This document shows, one piece after another, positions 41,589-49,114 of a stretch of 64,000 nucleotides of DNA. This DNA comes from Agathobaculum butyriciproducens (GTDB lineage Bacteria > Bacillota > Clostridia > Oscillospirales > Butyricicoccaceae). Made by a program: the position numbers and the translations under genes. Each line of letters starts with the position of its first letter. Position 1 is the stretch's first letter. The notes below the pieces were generated by a model that worked only from the letters and a program-made list of their open reading frames with translations, was not told the DNA's origin and made no database searches. The stretch lies in the NCBI GenBank assembly GCA_003096535.1, contig QEKJ01000012.1, positions 1 to 64,000 of the forward strand. Reading direction: 5' to 3'.

Positions 41589-42767
41589 ATGTTTATCGGT
41601 GAAAAGAAAATTGATCGTCCGTTCCGTTGGGGTATCGTAGGCGGCGGCCGCACTTCCGGCGTTGGCTACAAGCATCGTCTGGGTGCTATGCGAGACAACA
41701 CCTCGTTCGTACTCAAGGCTGCAGCGTTCGACCTGGACTTCGCCCGCTGCGTAGACTTCGGCAAGAACCTGAACATGGATGAGGAACGCCTCTATCCGGA
41801 TTACAAGACCATGTTCGCTGAGGAAGCAAAGCGCGAGGACGGCATCGAGGCTGTTGATATTGCAACCCCGAACTTCCAGCACTTTGAGGTCTGCAAGGCA
41901 GCTCTGGAAGCCGGCCTGCATGTAATCTGCGAGAAGCCGCTGTTCTTCAAGGTTGAGGAAGGCGAGGAGATCAAGAAGCTAGCTGAGGAAAAGGGCAAGA
42001 TCGTTTGCGTAACCTATGGCTTCTCCGGTTTCGACCTGCTGAGCCAGATGCGCTCCATGGTCCTGAACGGTGACATCGGTGAGGTTACTATGGTAGACCT
42101 CCGCTACGCACACGGCTTCGCCTGCGACCCGACCGGCGACAAGCAGGCTGAGGGTCAGAAGTGGCGTGTTGATCCGGCAAAGTCCGGCCCGTCCTTCGTA
42201 CTCGGCGACCTGTCCACTCACACCTTCTACATGTCCGAGCTGATCTGCCCGCAGCTGAAGCTGAAGCAGCTGCTGTGCGACCGCCAGAGCTTCATCAAGT
42301 CCCGCGCACCGCTGGAGGACAATGCTTACGTCCTGATGCGTTACGAGAACGGCGCAGTTGGCCGTATGTGGGCATCTGCGGTTAACGCAGGCGACATGAG
42401 CAGCCAGCACATCCGCATTGTCGGCACCAAGGCTTCCCTCGAGTGGAACGACATGCATCCGGATGAGCTGTACTACGAAGTACAGGGTCAGCCGCGTCAG
42501 ACGCTGGTTCGTGCAATGGATTACCTGAATCCGGAAGCTCTCGAGTACGAGCGCCTGGGTGCTCTGCACTACACCGGCCTGATCGAGTCCTGGAGCAACC
42601 TGTACACCCGTTTTGCTATCGCAATGGATGCAAAGAACCGTGGCGATGAGGAAACCCTCAAGAATCTGGTTTACCCGGATCTGGAGCACGGCATCGACGG
42701 CATCCGCTGGGTAACCAAGTGCGTAGAGTCCGCTGACAAGGGCGGCGTATGGGTAGATTTCAAGTAA
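41589..42767 (+). CDS. Gfo/Idh/MocA-family oxidoreductase
   Basis: A 392-residue NAD(P)-dependent dehydrogenase. Rossmann signature FRWGIVGGGRTSGVGYKHR, EAVDIATPNFQHFEV, the catalytic-loop ICEKPLFF, and a C-terminal sheet domain with a long substrate lid. It is longer than inositol dehydrogenase by ~50 residues, like enzymes that oxidise sugar rings or glycosides at C3. Codon use is optimal, implying high expression. It is paired with a TIM-barrel isomerase downstream. Possible substrates are an inositol isomer, a pyranose or a glycoside. Confidence 0.88.
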   Translation: MFIGEKKIDRPFRWGIVGGGRTSGVGYKHRLGAMRDNTSFVLKAAAFDLDFARCVDFGKNLNMDEERLYPDYKTMFAEEAKREDGIEAVDIATPNFQHFEVCKAALEAGLHVICEKPLFFKVEEGEEIKKLAEEKGKIVCVTYGFSGFDLLSQMRSMVLNGDIGEVTMVDLRYAHGFACDPTGDKQAEGQKWRVDPAKSGPSFVLGDLSTHTFYMSELICPQLKLKQLLCDRQSFIKSRAPLEDNAYVLMRYENGAVGRMWASAVNAGDMSSQHIRIVGTKASLEWNDMHPDELYYEVQGQPRQTLVRAMDYLNPEALEYERLGALHYTGLIESWSNLYTRFAIAMDAKNRGDEETLKNLVYPDLEHGIDGIRWVTKCVESADKGGVWVDFK

Positions 42768-42817
42768 GTCTCCCGATTTCCATCTAAACTAAGATACTCT
42801 CTCATTTCTTTTCTCTG

Positions 42818-42856
42818 TACCGCTGCCTTCCGTAAGGCGGGCAGCGGTAACCTTTT
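42818..42856 (+). terminator. Terminator after the Gfo/Idh gene
   Basis: TACCGCTGCC pairs with GGCAGCGGTA around TTCCGTAAGGCG, followed by ACCTTTT. The ~110 bp between it and the next gene are AT-rich. Confidence 0.75.
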
Positions 42857-42967
42857 AAGGTGCTTAAAAATTCCCTCCTATATAACATACTCTTGAAATT
42901 CTCTCTCTAAAAATCGCTCCAACGATTTCTACTACAATAAAAAAGGAAGAAAAGTGAGGTTTTTTAT

Positions 42968-43906
42968 ATGAAACTCGCAATTTGCACTGATGTTTTTGCT
43001 GATCTGTCCTACACGGACATGCTCGATAAGGTAAAGTCTCTCGGTATCGACGCAGTTGAGATGACCGCAGGCGGCTGGGGTGCCCGCAAGCACTGCAACA
43101 CCGCGGAGCTGCTTGCTGACGAAGGCAAGCGCAAGAAATTCATGGGCGAGCTCGAGAAGCGCGGCATGCGTATTTCTGCACTGAACACGTCCTGCAACCC
43201 GCTCTGGCCGAGCAAGACCGGCGAGGAATACAAGAAGTCCATGTACGACTGCGCTACTCTGGCAGGTCTGCTGGGCGTTAAGAAGATCGTTGCTATGGCT
43301 GGCCTGCCGGCAGGCAGCGAAACCGACACCACCCCGAACTGGATCACCTCTACCGTTTCGTGGCCGGACTTTATGGCTCCGGCGTATGAGTACCAGTGGA
43401 AGGTAACGATCGAGTTCTGGAACGAGTTCATCGCACACTGCAAGAAGTGCGGCATCGAGCACATCGCGATCGAGGAGTTCCCGGGCACGATGGTTTGGTC
43501 TGCTTCGACCCTGCTCAAGCTGCGTGAAGCTACCGACCCGATGCTCGGCATCAACCTCGACCCGTCCCACATGATGGTTCTGGGTGCGGACCCGATCGCG
43601 GCTGCACGCGCTCTGAAGGGCTGCATCTTCCACGTTCACGGCAAGGATGCCCGTATCGAGCGTGGTCTGGCTGACACCGACGGCATTCTGGAGCCACGTC
43701 CGGTTACCGAGTCCGCTGACCGCGTTTGGAACTACGTTGCGGTCGGCTGCGGCAAGGATTTGCAGTGGTGGAAGGAATTCTTCTCCGTTTGCCACATGAT
43801 GGGCTACGACGGCGACGTTTCCCTCGAGATGGAAGACCTGACCATGACCGTTGATGCAGGTGTCAACACCTCGATCGACGCGCTGCGCCAGACCATCAGC
43901 CAGTAA
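42968..43906 (+). CDS. Sugar-phosphate isomerase/epimerase-type TIM-barrel protein
   Basis: A 312-residue xylose-isomerase-like barrel. Metal ligands can be seen in IEHIAIEEFPGTMVW (Glu), GINLDPSHMMVLGAD (Asp/His), FHVHGKDARI (His/Asp) and VSLEMED (Glu). Such proteins act with Gfo/Idh dehydrogenases as isomerases, epimerases, dehydratases or lyases of keto-sugars. I compared it mentally with IolE and found no convincing match. Very strong codon bias. It likely converts the keto product of the preceding enzyme. Confidence 0.85.
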   Translation: MKLAICTDVFADLSYTDMLDKVKSLGIDAVEMTAGGWGARKHCNTAELLADEGKRKKFMGELEKRGMRISALNTSCNPLWPSKTGEEYKKSMYDCATLAGLLGVKKIVAMAGLPAGSETDTTPNWITSTVSWPDFMAPAYEYQWKVTIEFWNEFIAHCKKCGIEHIAIEEFPGTMVWSASTLLKLREATDPMLGINLDPSHMMVLGADPIAAARALKGCIFHVHGKDARIERGLADTDGILEPRPVTESADRVWNYVAVGCGKDLQWWKEFFSVCHMMGYDGDVSLEMEDLTMTVDAGVNTSIDALRQTISQ

Positions 43907-43913
43907 TTGGTGC

Positions 43914-43957
43914 GGCATCACCGAACAATTGCTCCTACCAAATTGTCCGGTGTTGCC
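43914..43957. repeat. Short inverted repeat, copy D of the element family (also acts as terminator)
   Basis: GGCATCACCGAACAATT pairs with AATTGTCCGGTGTTGCC across ten bases. The ends match the GGCAAYACCG ends of copies A and B, with no internal sequence. It is immediately after the isomerase stop and can end its transcript. Confidence 0.55.
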
Positions 43958-44051
43958 TTAAGTCCATAGCATTTTCGCAATTCCAGCACCACCCTCTGTA
44001 GAGAAGAAAGAAAATCAATATGAGAAGAAGAGAAAGGGCAGTGTTTGAACT

Positions 44052-45062
44052 ATGAAAAAGAAGCTTTTAGCAATGACGTTAGCGAGTGCTCTGTGTGCCG
44101 GCATGCTGGCAGGCTGCGGTTCGTCCGCATCGACTGGCAGCACGGGCGACAGCGGCTCCACCGCTTCCGATGATGCCTACAACGTAACCGTTATCGTAAA
44201 GCATACGGACGGTCACTTCAACAAGGTTATTGCCGGTGCGCGCGCTTACGGCAGCGAGCACGACAATGTAAACGTCGAAATCCAGTCTCCGACCTCGGCT
44301 ACCTCGTATGATGAGCAGGTCAACATGATCGAGACTGCACTCGGCAACCCGGGCATTGACGCCGTTGTTATCGCTCCGCAGCAGTCCACCTCTACCGCAA
44401 CGCTGGTAGATACCGCGACCAAGCCGGTCGTAGCACTCGATACCGACTTCACCTCGGATAAGAAGGCATGCTTCGTTGGCACCGGCAACGAGGACGCAGC
44501 GCTGAACGGCGGCAAGGCGGTTGCTGAGGCCTGCAAGGCACTCGGCAAGGACAAGCCGACGGCGGTTATCATTGCAGGCGTACAGGGCGACGAGACCCAT
44601 GAAGCACGACTGCGCGGCTACCGCGATGCGATCGAAGCCGCAGGCGGTCAGGTGCTCGAAGTGCAGTACACCGACACCATGCCGGACAAGGCAGCAGCCG
44701 CTATGGAGGCGGTTATCCAGAAGTACCCGAACGGCGTAGACGCAGTTCTGTCCATCGCGGATGACATGGCGCTTGCAGCTGCAAAGGTTATCAAGGATTC
44801 CGGCAACACCAATTACGCAGATACCGTTCTGTGCGGTTTTGACGGCAACCAGTCTGCCATCGAGGCAGTTATGGACGGCTCTCTGACCATCGACATCGCT
44901 CAGATGGGCTACGACATGGGCTACAAGGCTGTTGAAGCAGCAGTTACCGTACTTGAGGGCGGCTCTGTTGAATCCTTCATCGACTCCGGCTCCAAGGTTA
45001 TCGACTCCTCCAATATCGACGAGTACGTCTCCGACATGAAGTCCAAGGGCCTGTGGGAGTAA
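44052..45062 (+). CDS. Sugar-binding lipoprotein, RbsB-like (no adjacent ABC partner)
   Basis: A 336-residue periplasmic-binding-protein-like lipoprotein with lipobox LAGC (Cys21) and a Ser/Thr/Gly linker. The fold is that of ribose/inositol/galactose-binding proteins: VTVIVKHTDGHFNKVIAGAR, IDAVVIAPQQST, AVIIAGVQGDETHEARLRGY, VLCGFDGNQSAIEAV. No ATPase or RbsC-type permease follows; it is bounded by terminators. The partner transporter must be elsewhere, or it acts as a sensor component. Placement after the dehydrogenase and isomerase suggests a related sugar or inositol ligand. Confidence 0.85.
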   Translation: MKKKLLAMTLASALCAGMLAGCGSSASTGSTGDSGSTASDDAYNVTVIVKHTDGHFNKVIAGARAYGSEHDNVNVEIQSPTSATSYDEQVNMIETALGNPGIDAVVIAPQQSTSTATLVDTATKPVVALDTDFTSDKKACFVGTGNEDAALNGGKAVAEACKALGKDKPTAVIIAGVQGDETHEARLRGYRDAIEAAGGQVLEVQYTDTMPDKAAAAMEAVIQKYPNGVDAVLSIADDMALAAAKVIKDSGNTNYADTVLCGFDGNQSAIEAVMDGSLTIDIAQMGYDMGYKAVEAAVTVLEGGSVESFIDSGSKVIDSSNIDEYVSDMKSKGLWE

Positions 45063-45098
45063 TTCAAACACACATTTGACAGCATAAACAGTTTATAG

Positions 45099-45137
45099 AC
45101 AGGGCGGACGCAGAGTTCGACACATGCGCCCGCCCTA
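45099..45137 (+). terminator. Terminator of the sugar-binding lipoprotein gene
   Basis: AGGGCGGACGCA pairs with TGCGCCCGCCCT around a loop of about 14 bases, with one unpaired position in the stem. No strong T run. Confidence 0.6.
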
Positions 45138-45154
45138 ACTATGCGCATTTTTGA

Positions 45155-45315
45155 GGCAATACCGCATAATTGAACAAGAGTGATTTGCGAGTAAATTTTG
45201 CGTACTGACGAGACACAGTTTGGCGGTAATACTTGATGTATTACCGTGAAACTGCAACAAAGTCAGGACACAAAATTTCCGCAAAGCACCGCAGTCTTAA
45301 TTGTGCGGTGTTGCC
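45155..45315. repeat. Inverted-repeat intergenic element, copy B
   Basis: Ends GGCAATACCGCATAATT and AATTGTGCGGTGTTGCC are inverted repeats. The interior aligns with copy A throughout (GTGATTTGCGAG, TTTTGCGTACTGACGAG, TAATACTTGATGTATTA), with a paired change in the central stem. It is 161 bp against 195 bp in copy A, which has extra GC-rich sequence near its right end. It occupies the gap between the binding-protein and symporter genes. Confidence 0.72.
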
Positions 45316-45382
45316 TTGAGAATTAAATTACAAATATGGAAAATTAGAGCGGTGGAGGGACCGTGTGAAAGAGGGGATTCCA

Positions 45383-47035
45383 ATGGTTTGGACTATGGCG
45401 ACGTTTATCGGTTTCACGATACTTGTTGCAGTCATTTCGTATGTAAAAACAAAGGGCGATGACCAGAGCACCGCAGACGGCTATTTTCTGGCCGGACGCG
45501 GACTGCCGGGCTTTGTTATCGCAGGTTCGCTGCTGCTGACCAACCTGTCGGCAGAGCAGCTGGTCGGCACAAACGGCCAGACTTGGAGCGTGGGCATGAG
45601 CCCGATGGCGTTCGAGATCGTAGCAGCTCCGTGCTGTATCGTGCTGGCGCTGTTTGCGGCGCCGCGTTATCTGAAAAGCGGCATTACCACCATTCCGGAG
45701 CTGATCGGTCTGCGCTATGACCGCAGCACGAAGCTGTGGTTCTCCATCGCGTATATTCTGCTGTACATTGTGGTACAGATTCCGGTTATCCTGTACTCCG
45801 GTTCGCTGGTATTTGAGAATATCTTCAACGTATCCGGCATTCTGGGCGTAACCAAGTTTCAGGCAGTCATCATTCTGTGTATCATCATCAGTGTCATCGG
45901 CTCGATTTACGCGATCTTCGGCGGACTGAAAGCCGTAGCCGTATCGGATACCGTAAACGGCATCGGACTGCTGATCGGCGGCTTCATGATCCCGTTCTTC
46001 GCACTGAGCGTGCTCGGCAAAACGGCAGGCGGTGACGGTCTGTCGGTTATCGACGGTATGCGTTTCCTGATCGAAAACCATTCGGACATGCTCAACTCCA
46101 TCGCTCCGGCGGATTCTCTGCCGCCTGCGGTTCCGTGGCCGACCGTATTTACCGGTCTGTTCTTCCTCGGTCTGCAGTCCTGGTGTACGCACCAGTCGTT
46201 CATCCAGCGTGTACTTGCTGCAAAGAACCTCAAGGAAGCGCAGAAGGGTGCTCTCTACTGCGCGTTTCTTAAAATTATCGGTTTTATGTACCTTGCGCTG
46301 CCGGGCGTTATCGCGTATGCGCTGTTTGAGCTGCAGGGCGATCAGGTATCCATGATGGACGAAGCGTACCCGCAGCTGGTTTCGCAGGTTGTTCCGGCTC
46401 CGCTGATGGGCTTCTTCGCAGCCGTAATGCTCGGTGCGATCCTGTCCTCGTTCAACTCGGTGCTGAACTCGGTAGATACCATGTTTACCATGGACATTTA
46501 CAAGGAATTCATCGACAAGGACGCTTCCGAGGAAAAACTCGTCAAGGTCGGCAAGAATGTCGGCATTATCTTCGCGGTACTGACCACCATCGTCGGTCCG
46601 CTGATCTACTTCTTCCCGGCAGGCTTGAAAACCTTCCTGGATTCCCTCGTAATGCTGATTGCACTGCCGGTTCTGACGGCCGTATTCGGCGGCTTCTTCT
46701 TCAAACACCTGCCGAAATACAGCGCAAAGGTCATTCTGGTGCTGCATGTGGTCTGCTACGGCTCGTTCCTGCTGTTCCTCAACAGCAAGCTCCATTATCT
46801 GTACGCTGTCTTTGTTCTGCTGCCGGTTGAGCTGCTGGTCATGTTCATTTTCAATCAGCGAAACAAGGCAAAGCATCCGGAGGTATGGGTGCAGAAGGAC
46901 ATCGGCGCTGTCGATCTTACCCCGTGGAAGTATCGCTGGGTTGCCACCGCACTGATTCTCATTTGTGTTGCAGCGGTTTACCTTGCGTTCTCGCCGCTCG
47001 GTATCGGCACCTGGAGTTATACACAGCCTTTCTAA
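45383..47035 (+). CDS. Sodium/solute symporter (SSS family)
   Basis: A 550-residue transporter with about 14 helices of the SSS family (SGLT-like): TADGYFLAGRGLPGFVIAGS, LTNLSAEQLVGTNGQTWSVG, and the QSWCTHQSFIQRVLAAKNLK segment followed by GAILSSFNSVLNSVDTMFTMD, a conserved signature for sodium-coupled sugar or inositol carriers. ATG at 45383 follows GAGGGG; the in-frame GTG at 45365 is too close to its own possible ribosome site. It probably imports the substrate of the dehydrogenase/isomerase pair. Confidence 0.88.
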   Translation: MVWTMATFIGFTILVAVISYVKTKGDDQSTADGYFLAGRGLPGFVIAGSLLLTNLSAEQLVGTNGQTWSVGMSPMAFEIVAAPCCIVLALFAAPRYLKSGITTIPELIGLRYDRSTKLWFSIAYILLYIVVQIPVILYSGSLVFENIFNVSGILGVTKFQAVIILCIIISVIGSIYAIFGGLKAVAVSDTVNGIGLLIGGFMIPFFALSVLGKTAGGDGLSVIDGMRFLIENHSDMLNSIAPADSLPPAVPWPTVFTGLFFLGLQSWCTHQSFIQRVLAAKNLKEAQKGALYCAFLKIIGFMYLALPGVIAYALFELQGDQVSMMDEAYPQLVSQVVPAPLMGFFAAVMLGAILSSFNSVLNSVDTMFTMDIYKEFIDKDASEEKLVKVGKNVGIIFAVLTTIVGPLIYFFPAGLKTFLDSLVMLIALPVLTAVFGGFFFKHLPKYSAKVILVLHVVCYGSFLLFLNSKLHYLYAVFVLLPVELLVMFIFNQRNKAKHPEVWVQKDIGAVDLTPWKYRWVATALILICVAAVYLAFSPLGIGTWSYTQPF

Positions 47036-47046
47036 AATCGAAAGTA

Positions 47047-47072
47047 AAACGGAGTGCGTTTGCACTCCGTTT
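47047..47072 (+). terminator. Terminator of the symporter gene
   Basis: AAACGGAGTGC pairs with GCACTCCGTTT over a GTTT loop. Confidence 0.8.
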
Positions 47073-47106
47073 CAGCTTGTTAAGAAAGTCCGTTTTCACG
47101 ATGCTG

Positions 47107-47188
47107 ACGCTGCCGCGCGGCAGCGCGCATGAAATAGCATGTACGGCACAAATGCATGAAAACCGAGGGCATGTACCTCGTTTTTCAT
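47107..47188. repeat. Structured repeat, copy 2 of the stem-loop array
   Basis: GCTGCCGCGCGGCAGC (47109-47124), then AGCGCGCATGAAATAGCAT, an imperfect GCAT/ATGC stem ending CAAATGC, then TGAAAACCGAGG/CCTCGTTTTTCA (47157-47187). The order and the 19-base block match 11037-11113, while stem bases differ in a paired way. Confidence 0.5.
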
Positions 47189-47373
47189 ACTTTGTTTTTC
47201 GATTCTGCAAGCGGGATAAAGGTTTGTACGCAGGTCTGCACGATTTCACTCAGCGGCACCTCGGCCACGGCGGACGCGGGCAGATCTTCCTCACTGCGTG
47301 CCGGTTCGACCAGGTTTTTGATCAGGCCGTCCATGCGGGCAATCTGCTCGTGCGAAGCATCCAACAACGACAA
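47185..47373 (-). pseudogene. Sensor histidine kinase fragment
   Basis: An isolated stretch encodes ASHEQIARMDGLIKNLVEPA and VPLSEIVQTCVQTFIPLAES, matching the end of the HisKA dimerisation helices and the linker into the ATPase domain of a histidine kinase. The phosphorylated His region and the whole catalytic domain are absent. It lies in the 475-bp gap between symporter and diguanylate cyclase genes, beside the structured repeat. The rest of the gap (47374-47465) carries nothing recognisable. Confidence 0.5.
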
Positions 47374-47465
47374 ATGCTGTCGTTTTCATTTGACCCATTG
47401 CAGCACGTTTTTGACAGAACGGAGTGCAGCTGCATGAATTTACATGTATTTTTCATCGAACAGAC

Positions 47466-47507
47466 ACAAAAACCCGCACAGCTGCTTTACGCTGTGCGGG
47501 CTTTTGT
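47466..47507. terminator. Terminator of the diguanylate cyclase gene
   Basis: AAAACCCGCACAGC pairs with GCTGTGCGGGCTTTT; both flanks are A/T tracts, so it works in both directions. Confidence 0.8.
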
Positions 47508-47510
47508 AAT

Positions 47511-48869
47511 TTACTTTTCAGTCGAATCCTCTATCACGAAGCACGCTCGGCCGTTCTCCTTGGCCTGATAGAGCACGCGGTCGGTTTCGGTAAGCAGGTG
47601 CTTGATCTCCTGCGGAAAAACAAAGCGGTACGCGCCGATGCTGCAGCTGACCGTGACCTGCTCGAGAATACCGGAAATATCGCGCAGGAACTGCGTCAGC
47701 AGATGCTCTAGCTGGTCCGGCGACAGATTTATATCGAGCATTACGGCAAACTCGTCACCGCCGATACGGCCGACAGAGCCGCAGAAACGAAAGGTGTTCT
47801 GCAGATGCTCGGCGAACTGCTTGAGGACCTCATCACCGACAGAATGGCCGTATTTGTCGTTGATGTGCTTGAAATAATCCAGATCACAGACCAGAAACCA
47901 GCCGGCTGATCCGGCGTGGGACTTCTGGCTGCGGAGACAGGTGTGCAGGAACAGCCTGCGGCCCATAATGCCGGTCAGGAAGTCCAGCTCGCCGGTGTAC
48001 TCACGAAATTTCATGTAGCGATAGACCATCAGGATGAGGATGAGCAGAATGAAGTTGAGCGCCAGCATGGCAGTCAAAAACTGCACCTGCAGGTGGAGAA
48101 TATCCCGATGGATGTCCTGTGTGACATCTATGCCGTGCTGCCCGAGCATGTAGTACATACGGCTGGAGAAGTAGACGGTCGAGAGGACCGCCATACAGAA
48201 GATAAACGTACTTACGGCCCCCAGCACGAAACCAATCTTCGGAGACCAGTACGGGGTGTTTTCGTATTCATTGACCGCTTTTTTATAGGTCTGGATAAAG
48301 GAACTGTGATACAGCTTGTCAATCGCCAGAACGACCGCAACACAGAACAGCAGGATGATGAGGTCGCTTTTTTCAAGCATAAAGATTGATGAAAAATTAA
48401 AACCGAGAGAGGGGAAGAACAACCCCATCGCAGTATAAACTAAAAGCGCGTGCAGCTTAGGTGCCGCGATTGTGATGAGCAGCTTGCACAGATTCTTTCG
48501 TTTGCTTTTGCGTGTCAGCTGAAACAGACAGCCGAGCAGAAAACCGAACAGCACACGCGTGCCGACACTCAGCAGTATGCTTCCAATGGGAAAATCACTC
48601 CGAAACGGAGAAAAGACCGCATCTGCAGGCATGACATAGGTCGCGGAAGCCTTATACAGACTGCCAAGACCGAACAGCAGTCCCGCGAGGGAAGCCTCGG
48701 CCGGGCCAAACAGGCAGGCGGTAATGATGATAGGGATATACGCCGTGGTAATGGAAATCGGCGGAATGTGCACATATCCTAAAAATGTAAAGGACATAAT
48801 GACTTCCACTGCCAGCAAAAGGCTGAATATGTAGTGCTCAAATTTGTGTGTTTCCCAAGTTGTATTCAT
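47511..48869 (-). CDS. Membrane diguanylate cyclase with ECF-S-like N-terminal domain
   Basis: A 452-residue protein. Residues ~10-200 are hydrophobic and resemble the substrate-binding (S) subunits of ECF vitamin transporters (TAYIPIIITACLFGPAEASL then AGLLFGLGSLYKA). Two more helices (about 215-235 and 255-280) flank a short loop. The C-terminus is a GGDEF domain with DLDYFKHINDKYGHSVGDEV and an intact RIGGDEFAVML active site; an RxxD inhibitory site is not evident. It should make cyclic di-GMP, perhaps in response to a small ligand bound by the membrane part. It is a single gene with its own terminator and no obvious partner. Confidence 0.85.
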   Translation of the reverse strand: MNTTWETHKFEHYIFSLLLAVEVIMSFTFLGYVHIPPISITTAYIPIIITACLFGPAEASLAGLLFGLGSLYKASATYVMPADAVFSPFRSDFPIGSILLSVGTRVLFGFLLGCLFQLTRKSKRKNLCKLLITIAAPKLHALLVYTAMGLFFPSLGFNFSSIFMLEKSDLIILLFCVAVVLAIDKLYHSSFIQTYKKAVNEYENTPYWSPKIGFVLGAVSTFIFCMAVLSTVYFSSRMYYMLGQHGIDVTQDIHRDILHLQVQFLTAMLALNFILLILILMVYRYMKFREYTGELDFLTGIMGRRLFLHTCLRSQKSHAGSAGWFLVCDLDYFKHINDKYGHSVGDEVLKQFAEHLQNTFRFCGSVGRIGGDEFAVMLDINLSPDQLEHLLTQFLRDISGILEQVTVSCSIGAYRFVFPQEIKHLLTETDRVLYQAKENGRACFVIEDSTEK

Positions 48870-48890
48870 CTTCCTGATTACCTTTATACA

Positions 48891-48961
48891 GGCAGTACCG
48901 CGACGGATCCGGCTGTGGAATTTGCTCGCAGATCACGCTTGTTCGATCATGCGGTATTGCC
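48891..48961. repeat. Inverted-repeat intergenic element, copy C (short)
   Basis: Ends GGCAGTACCGC and GCGGTATTGCC are inverted, as in copies A and B, and the interior retains ATTTGCTCGCAGATCACG, an inside-out version of the GTGATTTGCGAG block. At 71 bp it is a deleted form, upstream of the diguanylate cyclase gene. Confidence 0.55.
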
Positions 48962-49114
48962 ATGAATTTTATTGATAATTAAATATATTTGATTATATAT
49001 TATACAGTAAAGGTACGGAAAATGCAACCGATTTGCTGGCACGCAGATCATTTTGAGAATTGCGGAAAAGGTTCTGATGGGATGCGTGCCGGAGCGGTTT
49101 TCGCTTCTTTCCGT

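Noticed and set aside
42968-43906. TIM-barrel protein as inosose dehydratase IolE
   Set aside because: Metal-ligand pattern is general to the superfamily and I could not match IolE-specific stretches; it also belongs to another AraC-controlled group.
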